NCBI GenBank assembly: GCA_035575035.1
Contig: DATLYH010000309.1
Location: 1-25,849 of the forward strand
Direction: 5' to 3'
Origin: DATLYH01 sp035575035
GTDB lineage: Bacteria > Planctomycetota > Planctomycetia > Gemmatales > Gemmataceae
Length of the DNA stretch: 25,849 bases
In this document: positions 7,378 to 15,536 of the stretch, piece by piece
How positions within the stretch are numbered: position 1 is the first letter of the stretch
Layout: the number at the start of each line of letters is the position of its first letter
The notes under the pieces: model-generated
What the model was told of the DNA's origin: nothing
Database searches by the model: none
Seen by the model: the letters and a program-made list of their open reading frames with translations, nothing else
Position numbers and translations under genes: made by a program

Positions 7378-10300
7378 ATGCCCGTCACGCCACAACTCTC
7401 CCGGGGAGCCCGCCGACCCCGGAGAGCCACTCGCCTCCGCATCGAGTTGCTGGAGACGCGCAGCCTGCCCAACGCCTCCACCTGGTCCCCGTTGCTGTTT
7501 ACCTTGCAAGACCAAGAGCCGACGAACGACACGTTGGACGGCGCCCAGGCCCTGGGCACCCTGGTGGGGCAACTTCAGGCCGCCGGCACCATTGGCCGGC
7601 CGGACCATCCCGCCGACGTGGACTGGTATCAGTTCATCCTGACCCGTCCCACCGCCGTCACCCTGACCGCCCTGGCACCCGAGCGGGGCAGCGCGCTGGC
7701 CCCGGTCCTCAGTCTCTACAACACCGACCCCTACGTCGTCGCCGATATGGCTTACGACCCGGTGTTGCAGCGCCTGGTCAACGACCCGTACAACGTCCTC
7801 GGCCACCGCCTGCTGGCCCAGGCGGCAGGCAGCGCCTCGGCCGGTGCCTCCCTCGACATCGCGCTGGCACCGGGGACCTATTTCGTCGCTGTCAGCGGCG
7901 CGGGAAACCGCCACTTCCACCCGTTCCTGGCCGACAGCGGCTATGCCGGCGCCACGGGCGGCTACCGCCTGCTGCTGACCTCTGATCCCCGCCTCGACCC
8001 CGCTGTCGCGGGAGCCACCGTTGTCCTGGGGGCCGATCCCGCCGACGGCACCGAGCTCGACCGGTCTCCTCTGTTGCTCCGGGTCCGCCTCAATGGGGAT
8101 GTCATCCCCGAGCAGATCATCCTCGACCAGACGGTGAGGCTGACACTCAATCGGAAAGTCCCGGTCGGCACCGGCGATCCCGGCGACCCAGAGGCCGAGG
8201 ATGTGGTGGTGCCGCTGGCCTGGTGGAACTTCAGCACGGCGGACGACCGCCCCTACGAGCTGCGGCTGGCCCCGTTCGCGCCGCTGGAGCCCGGCTACTA
8301 CCAGCTGGCGCTGGCGCCCGAGATCGCGCCGGCCTTTGCGGGCTTTACTTCTTCATTCCATATCAAGGGAATCGAAGGCGGGGCCGAGGCCGATGACACA
8401 TACCTGTCAGCTCACGACCTGGGCCGGCTGACTGACGGCCTCCTGGTCCAGCGCGAGGGAACGATCGGCGACGACCCCTTCTACACCGTCTATTACCGCG
8501 ATGAGTTCGACCTCTTCCCTCTCCCGGCGGCCGACGTGGACATCTATCACTTCCGGATCGAGGGGGCGGGGCGGTTCGCCCTCACCGCGGAGGTCTTCGC
8601 CGGACGCATCGGCTCGCCCCTGGACGCCGGCCTGGTCCTGTTCCGGATGGCGGACGATGGCCAGGGCGGCCGGCAGCCGGTCCTGGTAGCCTTCAACGAC
8701 AACACTGACAACTCCAGTAAACCGGCGGGCTGGTGGACGACGCCGTTAGCCAGTGATCCGGTCCTGTATGCCGGGCTGGAGGCGGGGGAATACTACCTGG
8801 CGGTGACCGACAGCGGCGGCCTGCCCAATCCATTCTTCGGCCTGGAGCTGGGCGTTCCCCCTGTTTTCAACCCGGTCGTTTCCCATAGCGGCGAACTCGG
8901 CTTCACGACCGGCGATTATGTCCTCAACCTGATGGTGCGGGAAGATGCCACGCCGCCGCAGGTCACCGGGGTGTCCATCGCCACGAACGCCATCCTGAAC
9001 GCCCCGCCCACCACGGTGACGGTGCAATTCAGCGAGGCCGTCAACCTGCCGCAGCTGGCCTACGCCGCCTTCCTGGAGATGGGCCAGACCGAGGTGCCGG
9101 CGGTCTACTTCCAGGGTTACGATCCAGTCCTTGACCAGACGATCATCTACTATCCCCGCCTGCTGTCGTTGGATTCGACGACCAACCAGGCCGTCTTCCT
9201 GATGCTTGACGGTCTGTTCAACGGCGACTGGGAGTTCCACCTGGTCACGTCCGGACCGGCGGGGATCACCGACCTTGCCGGCCACGAGTTGGCTGGGGGG
9301 GATTTCGTCCTCCCCTTCCGGGTCGAGGGAACGGCCCGCGATCCGGGGGAGGATCCGCGGCTCTGGCAGGCCCAGGAGCCCAACAACGACCTGGCCAATC
9401 CCCAGGTCCTGGGGCCGCTCTTCCCTCACGAGTTGGGAGCGCCGAGAAGCCCTTCGCTGCCGGCGGGCGTCGTCGTGCAGCGGGACTTCAGCGGCGACAC
9501 CACCGGCGACCACTCCGACACAGTGGATGCTTACCAGATCGAGATACTCCAGGACCGGCAGTACCTGGTGAGCCTTAACGGTGGGGCCCGTGGAGCCGCC
9601 ATCCGGGTCTGGAACCCGTCCAAGGGCCCCCTCGGCGATTATGAGGATTCCCTCGATCAGGGGAACGGGGAGCAATCCGGCTTCATCCGTATCCAGCTTA
9701 ATCCTGGGACGTATGTGATCATGGTGGACTGGACGGCGACGACGCTCTCCAATCCCTCTTACAACCTGAGCATCGCGCTGGGCGACAACCTGGATAATGC
9801 CAACCCCTTGACAGCGGGTCCGGCGCCGGCCATCCGGCTGCGCCTGGTCACCTCCGTGTCCCCGCCGCTGACCACGACGCCGAACACGACGCCCCCCGGG
9901 TTGTCCCCGAGCTTGCCGAACACGCCGCTCCCGGTTCCTCAGGATATCCTGCCGCCGTTGGCACCGGGACGGGATAGCGGGACGGCGGTGGTGACGGGCC
10001 GGCTCCCGACCCTGGGCGAGATCCAGGCAAGCATCCTGCTCACGCGGGTTGCCGACTCGGTCGTGGGGGTCCGGGGCGCAACGGGCCCCCGGGCGGCAGC
10101 CGCCGCACCCCTGCTGGTCCGCGGGCCTGAGTCGCTTCTGGCCGAGGGGTTGGTGGGGCTGGCCATCCTGGCTTCGGTGGACCTCAGCGGCGTCGCTGCG
10201 GAGGAGGACGCGGGCGACCTGACGGCGCTGGTCCAGGAATCGATCCGCTTGCTCGAACAATCCTGCGGCCAGATCCTCGATGCGCTTTTCAGCATGCCGA

Positions 10301-10644
10301 GTTGGCTGGAGGGCCTGCTACCCCTGGTGCCTCGACCGGATGGGGGCGCGGATCCTGTCGGCACCGCGACGGGAGAGGATGAAGCGGGAGACGTACCGGG
10401 CGGGGAGTCCGAGACCGGCTTGCCGGATGTCCCGGTCGGGCCGACTGAAGATGAGGCCGTGCTCGGTGATGTACGGGACGCCGCGGATCTGGAGGGCACA
10501 GCGGCCCTCGCTGCCGGGCTATCGGCCGACGCCCCGATGTGGCAGCTAGCCGCGGCGGCGCTGGGTGCTTGGCTGGCGCCGGCTGTCCGCCCGGACCCGC
10601 GCCGGGCCGAGCCGAGGGGACCGCGACATGCCGCGTTACGGTAA
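7378..10644 (+). CDS. Large exported surface protein with alternating PPC-like and Ig-like domains and a C-terminal anchor
   Basis: A 1088-residue protein. Residues 19-34 carry the planctomycete export signature (RLRIELLETRSLPNAS). PPC-like beta domains start at QEPTNDTLDGAQALG (about 46-200, with DVDWYQF), around 335-520 (ADVDIYHF), and at QEPNNDLANPQVLG (about 665-800). Between them are bacterial Ig/SbsA-like segments (about 211-328 and 522-655, the latter with TPPQVTGVSI and VTVQFSEAV). Residues 812 onward are Pro/Thr- and Gly/Asp-rich. Near the C-terminus a hydrophobic stretch (about 1053-1070, MWQLAAAALGAWLAPAV) followed by an Arg-rich tail suggests a membrane anchor or sorting signal. 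No catalytic motif is seen, so a structural, adhesive or ligand-binding role is likely. GAGGT lies 9 bases before the ATG. The 3' end overlaps the kinase start by 17 bases. Confidence 0.88.
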   Translation: MPVTPQLSRGARRPRRATRLRIELLETRSLPNASTWSPLLFTLQDQEPTNDTLDGAQALGTLVGQLQAAGTIGRPDHPADVDWYQFILTRPTAVTLTALAPERGSALAPVLSLYNTDPYVVADMAYDPVLQRLVNDPYNVLGHRLLAQAAGSASAGASLDIALAPGTYFVAVSGAGNRHFHPFLADSGYAGATGGYRLLLTSDPRLDPAVAGATVVLGADPADGTELDRSPLLLRVRLNGDVIPEQIILDQTVRLTLNRKVPVGTGDPGDPEAEDVVVPLAWWNFSTADDRPYELRLAPFAPLEPGYYQLALAPEIAPAFAGFTSSFHIKGIEGGAEADDTYLSAHDLGRLTDGLLVQREGTIGDDPFYTVYYRDEFDLFPLPAADVDIYHFRIEGAGRFALTAEVFAGRIGSPLDAGLVLFRMADDGQGGRQPVLVAFNDNTDNSSKPAGWWTTPLASDPVLYAGLEAGEYYLAVTDSGGLPNPFFGLELGVPPVFNPVVSHSGELGFTTGDYVLNLMVREDATPPQVTGVSIATNAILNAPPTTVTVQFSEAVNLPQLAYAAFLEMGQTEVPAVYFQGYDPVLDQTIIYYPRLLSLDSTTNQAVFLMLDGLFNGDWEFHLVTSGPAGITDLAGHELAGGDFVLPFRVEGTARDPGEDPRLWQAQEPNNDLANPQVLGPLFPHELGAPRSPSLPAGVVVQRDFSGDTTGDHSDTVDAYQIEILQDRQYLVSLNGGARGAAIRVWNPSKGPLGDYEDSLDQGNGEQSGFIRIQLNPGTYVIMVDWTATTLSNPSYNLSIALGDNLDNANPLTAGPAPAIRLRLVTSVSPPLTTTPNTTPPGLSPSLPNTPLPVPQDILPPLAPGRDSGTAVVTGRLPTLGEIQASILLTRVADSVVGVRGATGPRAAAAAPLLVRGPESLLAEGLVGLAILASVDLSGVAAEEDAGDLTALVQESIRLLEQSCGQILDALFSMPSWLEGLLPLVPRPDGGADPVGTATGEDEAGDVPGGESETGLPDVPVGPTEDEAVLGDVRDAADLEGTAALAAGLSADAPMWQLAAAALGAWLAPAVRPDPRRAEPRGPRHAALR
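10614..10619 (+). promoter_or_regulatory. Ribosome binding site that fixes the kinase start
   Basis: GAGGGG lies 8 bases before the ATG at 10628, inside the end of the upstream gene. An earlier in-frame ATG at 10565 has no such site, so 10628 is preferred. The arrangement suggests translational coupling. Confidence 0.6.
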
Positions 10645-13600
10645 CAAGAGGGCGGGTGCCGGCCCGGCCTGGCCTGCAATCGGCGACGAGCTGTTCCACT
10701 TCCGCCTGCGGCGCGAGTTGGGCCGGGGAGCCTTCGCCCGGGTCTATCTGGCCGAGCAGGCTGACCTCGCCGGCCGGCCGGTGGTCCTGAAGGTCTCGCC
10801 GATCCAGGGGAACGAGCCGCAGACGCTGGCGCAGTTACAGCACACCAACATCGTCCCGATTTACTCCGTCCATGAGGATCCCGAGCGGGGTCTGCGGGCC
10901 GTCTGCATGCCCTACTTCGGCGGCGCCAGTCTGGCGCGTGTGCTCCACCTGCTCTGGGCCCAAACCGCCCGGCCGGTGCGCGGCGTGCAACTGGTGGAGG
11001 CCCTGGAGCGCGCCCAATGCTCCCCGGACGACCCCGATGAGGGCGCGGCCCATGCCGCGAAGGACCGGCCCCCTCACCCCATCCTCTCCCCCCCGGGGGG
11101 AGAGGAAGACAAGAGTGATCACCTCTCCTCCCACGGGGGAGAGAGAGACAAGAATAATCCCCTTTTCTCCCACGGGGGGGAGGAAGACAAGAGTGATCGC
11201 CTCTCCTCCCACGGGGGAGAGAGAGACAGGAACGATCTCATTTACACCCAGGGAGGGGAGAGAGACAAGAGCGATCTCCTCTCCTCCCACGGGGGGGAGG
11301 AAGACAAGAATGATCGCCTCTCCCCCGTGGGAGGAGAGGGAGACAAGAATAATCCCCTCTCCCCCCCCGGGGGGAGAGGGGTAGGGGTGAGGGGGGCGCC
11401 CCGTGTCACCGGGCAGACGCCGCTGAGCTTGCTCCGCCGGCTCAGCTACATCCGAGCGGTCGCCTGGATTGTGGCCCGGCTGGCCGAGGGGCTGCATCAC
11501 GCCCACCAGCGCGGCGTGCTGCACCGCGACATCAAGCCGTCCAACACCCTGCTGGGGGCCGACGGCCAGCCGATGCTCCTGGACTTCAACCTCGCCCGGA
11601 ACCTGAACGGCGATCAAGCGGTGAACAGCGCCGTTCTGGGCGGCACCGTCGCCTACATGGCCCCAGAGCACCTCCGCGCCCTGGCCGCCCGGGACGTTTC
11701 CCTCGACCGCCAGGTGGACCACCGCTCCGATATCTACTCGCTCGGCATGGTCCTGTACGAGATGCTGACCCGGGAGAGCCCCTTTGAGCAGAAGGGGAGC
11801 TACTCGGCCCTGCCGGCCCTGATCGAGTTGATGGTCTTGGAGCGCAGCCGGGCGGTGCCGTCGCTGCGGCGGTGTCGGTCCGACATCCCCTGGAGCCTGG
11901 AAAGCATCGTTCGCAAGTGCCTGGCCCCTGATCCCGCCCAGCGCTATCAACAGGCCGAGCACCTCGCCGAGGACCTGCGCTGCTTCCTGGAAGATCGGCC
12001 GCTGCGGCACGCCCCCGAGCTAAGCTGGGTGGAACGTTTCCGCAAGTGGACCCGGCGGCATCCACGGCTGACCTCCACCGGATCGGTGGCAACCGTGGCC
12101 GCGGTCCTCCTGGTCGGCCTCGGCGCGGGCGCCGTCGGACTGAGCAACCACCTGGCCCAGACCCGGGAACAGCTCCAGGTCATCGAGACCCAAGAGCGCA
12201 AGCGTGCCTACGAGGCGGGAACGCTGCGGGCATTGTGTCTGGTGAACACCACGGCCGACCTGCATGAGCACGCCGCCGCGGGCCGGGCCGCCTGCGAGGA
12301 GACACTGGCCCTGTACGGTGTCCTGGACCACGACGACTGGCAGGATCGACCCGAGTGGCAGCGCCTCGCCCCGGAAGACCAGCAGCGGCTGGCGGAGGAC
12401 ACCCGCGAGCTATTGCTGCTGCTGGCCCGGGCCCGAGTCCGCGGTGCGCCGGGCGATGAGGCGGTCCTGCGGGAAGCCCTGGCCCTGCTCGACCGGGCCG
12501 CCGCCATCACCGGCCTGGCACCGTCGCGGGCCGTCTGGGAGGACCGGGCGTTCTACCTGGAGCAGCTCGGGGAATCGGCCGAGGCTCGGGCCGCGCGCGC
12601 GGCCGCCCGCCGCCTGGAGCCGGCCACCGCCCGCGACCACTACCTGCTGGCGACCAGTTATGCCCGCGAGGGCCGCTACGTCGAGGCGGTGGAACAACTG
12701 GACCAGGCCATCCGCCTTAACCCCCGCCACTACTGGTCGCTGTTCCAGCGGGGCATCTGCTACCAGGAGCTGGGCCGGTACGCCTTGGCCGCCAGTGACT
12801 TCGGCGTTTGCATCGGACTGTGGCCGGAATTCGCCTGGGGCCATTTCAACCGGGCCTACGCCCTGGAGCAGAGCGGCCACAAGGAGCAGGCCATCGCGGA
12901 CTACACCGCCGCCCTAGAGCGCGATCCCGGCCTGGTGGCCGCCTACGTCAACCGGGGCCTGGCCTGCCTGGAGCTGAAGCGCTACCAGGAGGCCCTGGCT
13001 GACTTCGGTCAGGCGGCCCGGCTGGGCCGGGATGATGCTTTCCTGCACGCGGGACGCGGCGTGGCCCTGGAGGGACTGGGCCGACCGGCCGAGGCCGACG
13101 CCGCCTTCGCCGCCGCCTTCGCCCGACTGGCGCAAGTCCCCGAAGAGATGCGCGGCCGTATCCGCTGGGTCTACGGCTTCGCGGTCTGCGCCCGGCTGCC
13201 GGAGAAAGCCCGGGAGGCGTTCGACGAAGTGCTTCGCCGCGACCCGGATCAGCCGCAAGCTCTCTACGGACGGGCTATGCTTCTAATGCACCAGGGGCGC
13301 GACGCCGAGGCGCTGCCGCTGCTGGGCCGGGCCGCCGAGGCGTCCCCCGGCTTCCTGGAGGCGCGACGCTGCCGGGCCCTGCTGCTGGCCCGGGCCGGCC
13401 GGATTGATGCCGCCCGGGACGAGATTAACTGGTGCCTGGAGCGGGAGCCGGAGAACGGTTCGCTGCTCTATGCCGCCGCCTGTGTCAGCGCCCGGGCGGC
13501 CGAAAAGGCCGCTGACCCGGCCATGGCCCGATTGGCCGCCGCCCAGGCTCTGATCTTCCTCCGCAAGGCCCTGGAGCGCGGCTATGGCCACGACCGGGCG

Positions 13601-13744
13601 GCGCAGGACCCCGACCTGGCGGCCATCCGGAGTCATCCGGAGTTCGGCGCGGTTCTGAAGGAGGGCCGCCGGCCGGGCGAGGGACGGATGGGAACGGCGT
13701 ACCCGTCTTCCCCGGCCGCAGAACTGACCAACCGACGAGGGTAA
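10628..13744 (+). CDS. Transmembrane Ser/Thr protein kinase with TPR ectodomain and a repeat-array insertion in the kinase domain
   Basis: 1038 residues from the chosen start. The protein kinase domain spans about 27-455: glycine loop GRGAFARVY (32-40), lysine K55, helix-C glutamate about E63, catalytic loop HRDIKPSN (299-306), DFN in place of DFG (319-321), and APE (345-347). All phosphotransfer residues are present, so it should be active. Between the N-lobe/hinge (ending about 130) and the helix before the catalytic loop (from about 268), residues 148-259 are an in-frame array of 13-residue repeats (core DK-S/N-D/N-x-LSSHGGE). A basic stretch (RKWTRRHPR) precedes one membrane helix (484-506). 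TPR-type helical repeats follow (about 640-1000). By the positive-inside rule, the kinase is cytoplasmic and the TPRs are outside. It lies between a surface-protein gene and a c-di-GMP phosphodiesterase gene. Confidence 0.93.
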   Translation: MPRYGNKRAGAGPAWPAIGDELFHFRLRRELGRGAFARVYLAEQADLAGRPVVLKVSPIQGNEPQTLAQLQHTNIVPIYSVHEDPERGLRAVCMPYFGGASLARVLHLLWAQTARPVRGVQLVEALERAQCSPDDPDEGAAHAAKDRPPHPILSPPGGEEDKSDHLSSHGGERDKNNPLFSHGGEEDKSDRLSSHGGERDRNDLIYTQGGERDKSDLLSSHGGEEDKNDRLSPVGGEGDKNNPLSPPGGRGVGVRGAPRVTGQTPLSLLRRLSYIRAVAWIVARLAEGLHHAHQRGVLHRDIKPSNTLLGADGQPMLLDFNLARNLNGDQAVNSAVLGGTVAYMAPEHLRALAARDVSLDRQVDHRSDIYSLGMVLYEMLTRESPFEQKGSYSALPALIELMVLERSRAVPSLRRCRSDIPWSLESIVRKCLAPDPAQRYQQAEHLAEDLRCFLEDRPLRHAPELSWVERFRKWTRRHPRLTSTGSVATVAAVLLVGLGAGAVGLSNHLAQTREQLQVIETQERKRAYEAGTLRALCLVNTTADLHEHAAAGRAACEETLALYGVLDHDDWQDRPEWQRLAPEDQQRLAEDTRELLLLLARARVRGAPGDEAVLREALALLDRAAAITGLAPSRAVWEDRAFYLEQLGESAEARAARAAARRLEPATARDHYLLATSYAREGRYVEAVEQLDQAIRLNPRHYWSLFQRGICYQELGRYALAASDFGVCIGLWPEFAWGHFNRAYALEQSGHKEQAIADYTAALERDPGLVAAYVNRGLACLELKRYQEALADFGQAARLGRDDAFLHAGRGVALEGLGRPAEADAAFAAAFARLAQVPEEMRGRIRWVYGFAVCARLPEKAREAFDEVLRRDPDQPQALYGRAMLLMHQGRDAEALPLLGRAAEASPGFLEARRCRALLLARAGRIDAARDEINWCLEREPENGSLLYAAACVSARAAEKAADPAMARLAAAQALIFLRKALERGYGHDRAAQDPDLAAIRSHPEFGAVLKEGRRPGEGRMGTAYPSSPAAELTNRRG
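11069..11396 (+). repeat. 39-bp tandem array (7 spacers) with palindromic ends, in frame inside the kinase domain
   Basis: GACAAGA (GACAGGA in one copy) starts at 11108, 11147, 11186, 11225, 11264, 11303 and 11342, exactly 39 bases apart each time. Each unit has the GACAAGA(A/G)T(G/A)ATC spacer plus a C-rich/G-rich hairpin such as CTCTCC...GGGGGAGAG. The ends are inverted: CCCTCACCCC at 11071 and GGGGTAGGGGTGAGGGG ending near 11395. The array is the same family as 3289-3531, in inverse chromosomal orientation, but each lies in the same sense and frame relative to its host gene. Units 1-4 partly alternate (EEDKSD then ERDKNN-type), hinting at duplication of 78-bp pairs. Confidence 0.93.
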
Positions 13745-13747
13745 CTC

Positions 13748-14959
13748 ATGCAGCTAAGCGCGACACCTACCGGCCATCTCTCCAGCAAACCTGATCGGAC
13801 CACTCCGGCGGAGCCGGCCCCCGGCGGACCAATGACCCTGTCCGCCGAGGCGGACGCCCCGGCACCGCCGCGCATCCTGATCGTGGACGACGACCCCGAG
13901 GTCCGCAGCCTTTGCCGCGATCTCCTGGAGGATGATGGATTGCAGTGCGACGAGGCGGCTGACGGCATCCAGGGAGTGGCCGCCGCCCGGTCCCGGCCCT
14001 ACGACCTGGTCCTGCTTGACGTGGACATGCCAGGGATGAACGGTTTCGAGGTCCTCAGCCGCCTCCGGGAAAACCCGCCCGACCCGCACCTGAAGATCAT
14101 CATGTTCTCCGGCCGGGCCACCGGCGACGAGCTGGCTCATATGCTGCTCAACGGTTCGGACGATTACCTGACCAAGCCGTTCAGCATTGTCCAGCTGCGG
14201 GGGCGGGTACGGGCAGCCCTGCGCCGCAAGGAGGCCCAGGATCGGGCCGAGCGGGCCCAGCGCCGGCTGGCGCTGAGCAACCATCAACTCGAGCAGAGCC
14301 TGCTGGCGCGCGACAGCGCCCTGGCCCACGCCCAGCGCGCGTTGGTGCTCGGCTTGGCGGAGTTGGTAGCCTACCGCGACATCGAGACCGGCACCCACCT
14401 GACGCGGGTGCAGCGCTACAGCTGCTGCCTGGCCGCCGAGGCCGCCCGGCTGCCCGCCTATGCCGGCGTCGTGAACGACCACTTCATCACGATGCTGGAA
14501 TGCTGCGCTCCCTTGCACGACATCGGCAAGGTGGGACTGCCCGATCACATCCTGTTGAAGCCCGGCCGGCTCGATCCCAGCGAGCGGCTCATCATGCAGA
14601 CGCATACCCTGATCGGGGCCGAGACGCTACGCAAGGTGGCGGGCCGGCATGGAGCGGCCATCGACTTTTTGCAGATGGCCATCGACGTGGCCCGCGGCCA
14701 CCATGAGCGCTGGGACGGCAAGGGCTACCCCGACAAGCTGGCCGGCGAGGCCATCCCGTTGGCGGCCCGGATCGTCGCCCTCGCCGATGTCTACGACGCC
14801 CTCCGCGCCCACCGCGCCTACAAGCCGGCCCTCCCCCACGCCGCGGTCGTGCAGATGATGACCGAGCTATCCGACGGCCAGTTCGACCCGCGGCTTTTGG
14901 AATTGTTCAAGGGTTGCGCCCACCAGTTTGACCGGATTTATCAGGAGTTGCCGGGTTAA
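13748..14959 (+). CDS. Response regulator with HD-GYP domain (c-di-GMP phosphodiesterase, RpfG-like)
   Basis: A 403-residue two-domain protein. The receiver (about 41-160) has the acidic pocket VDDD, phospho-acceptor D91 in LLDVDMPG, S121 and K143 (TKPF). A helical linker (about 160-205) leads to an HD-GYP domain (about 205-395) with ETGTH (H217), the metal-binding HD pair in LHDIGK (257-258), HHE from 318, and the hallmark GYP at 326-328 in WDGKGYPDKL. The family hydrolyses c-di-GMP, so phosphorylation would be expected to adjust that activity; this is from family knowledge. The ATG at 13748 follows the kinase stop by 3 bases and has GAGGG 8 bases upstream, so co-translation is likely. No partner histidine kinase is adjacent. 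The hybrid kinase at 1505-4876 is the nearest candidate. Confidence 0.93.
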   Translation: MQLSATPTGHLSSKPDRTTPAEPAPGGPMTLSAEADAPAPPRILIVDDDPEVRSLCRDLLEDDGLQCDEAADGIQGVAAARSRPYDLVLLDVDMPGMNGFEVLSRLRENPPDPHLKIIMFSGRATGDELAHMLLNGSDDYLTKPFSIVQLRGRVRAALRRKEAQDRAERAQRRLALSNHQLEQSLLARDSALAHAQRALVLGLAELVAYRDIETGTHLTRVQRYSCCLAAEAARLPAYAGVVNDHFITMLECCAPLHDIGKVGLPDHILLKPGRLDPSERLIMQTHTLIGAETLRKVAGRHGAAIDFLQMAIDVARGHHERWDGKGYPDKLAGEAIPLAARIVALADVYDALRAHRAYKPALPHAAVVQMMTELSDGQFDPRLLELFKGCAHQFDRIYQELPG

Positions 14960-14970
14960 GGGAGGCCACC

Positions 14971-15330
14971 ATGCTCGAACCGATTGCCCCGCTTGTTGCC
15001 AGGAGGAAGGCCCGCCGGGCCGGCGAGCGCCGCGCCGAGGTACGCCATCCGTGCAACCTGAACGTGGCCTTCCGACCGCTCGCGAAGCGGCACGACGAGT
15101 TCCGGGTCGCCCGGGCGCTGGACATCTCGATGGGAGGCATCGGCCTGTTCGTGGAGGAGGAGGTCCGGCCGGGCACGATCCTGGCGGTGGAATTGCTCCA
15201 CCGCGGGCGTAGCCAGCGTATGCTGCTGGCGCGCGTTGCCCACACCGCGGCGTACGGCGAAGCAGCCTACCTGCTCGGCTGTGAATTCGCCAGCGGGCTA
15301 AGCCCCGACGACTTGCAAGCGCTGCTGTGA
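14971..15330 (+). CDS. Stand-alone PilZ domain protein (probable c-di-GMP receptor)
   Basis: A 119-residue protein consisting almost wholly of a PilZ domain. The N-terminal RxxxR motif is at 21-25 (RAEVR) and the D/N-x-S-x-x-G motif at 51-56 (DISMGG), the two signatures that bind c-di-GMP in PilZ proteins. The N-terminus is basic (ARRKARRAGERR). GGGAGG lies about 6 bases before the ATG, and the gene starts 11 bases after the HD-GYP stop, so it is the last gene of the operon. It would be expected to read the pool that the upstream phosphodiesterase lowers. Its effector target is unknown. Confidence 0.92.
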   Translation: MLEPIAPLVARRKARRAGERRAEVRHPCNLNVAFRPLAKRHDEFRVARALDISMGGIGLFVEEEVRPGTILAVELLHRGRSQRMLLARVAHTAAYGEAAYLLGCEFASGLSPDDLQALL

Positions 15331-15446
15331 CGATAGCGGGATCAAATCATCCAGCATCGTTCTGGTTGTCGCTGGCGGCCCAGCACGCTTGCCCCACGGC
15401 AAAGCGGATGGTCGGGGCTGTGTCTTGGAAGCCGCGGCGCGGCAGA

Positions 15447-15473
15447 CCGGGGCTTCGCTGCGCTCAGCCCCGG
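15447..15473. repeat. GC-rich hairpin between convergent genes
   Basis: CCGGGGCT (15447-15454) and AGCCCCGG (15466-15473) form a perfect 8-base stem with an 11-base loop. It lies in the 206-base gap between the PilZ gene and the HEAT-repeat gene, which converge. It may end transcripts from both sides but has no T-run. It also resembles an interspersed repeat. Confidence 0.6.
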
Positions 15474-15536
15474 CCATCCTCGAACAGGTCCGGAGCAAGC
15501 GACGCCGGGCCGCAATCGAGACAAATAGGAATACGA

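Noticed and set aside
7141..7920. A minus-strand open frame across the start of the surface-protein gene
   Set aside because: No family resemblance; it is antisense to a well-supported gene and crosses the palindromic element.
8746..10260. A 504-codon minus-strand open frame antisense to the surface-protein gene
   Set aside because: The translation is Arg/Gly/Gln-rich with no domain, while the plus strand has clear PPC and Ig-like motifs.
15331..15536. Open frames in the gap between the PilZ and HEAT-repeat genes
   Set aside because: Their translations are Arg/Pro/Ser-rich, lack start signals, and run through the hairpin repeat at 15447-15473.
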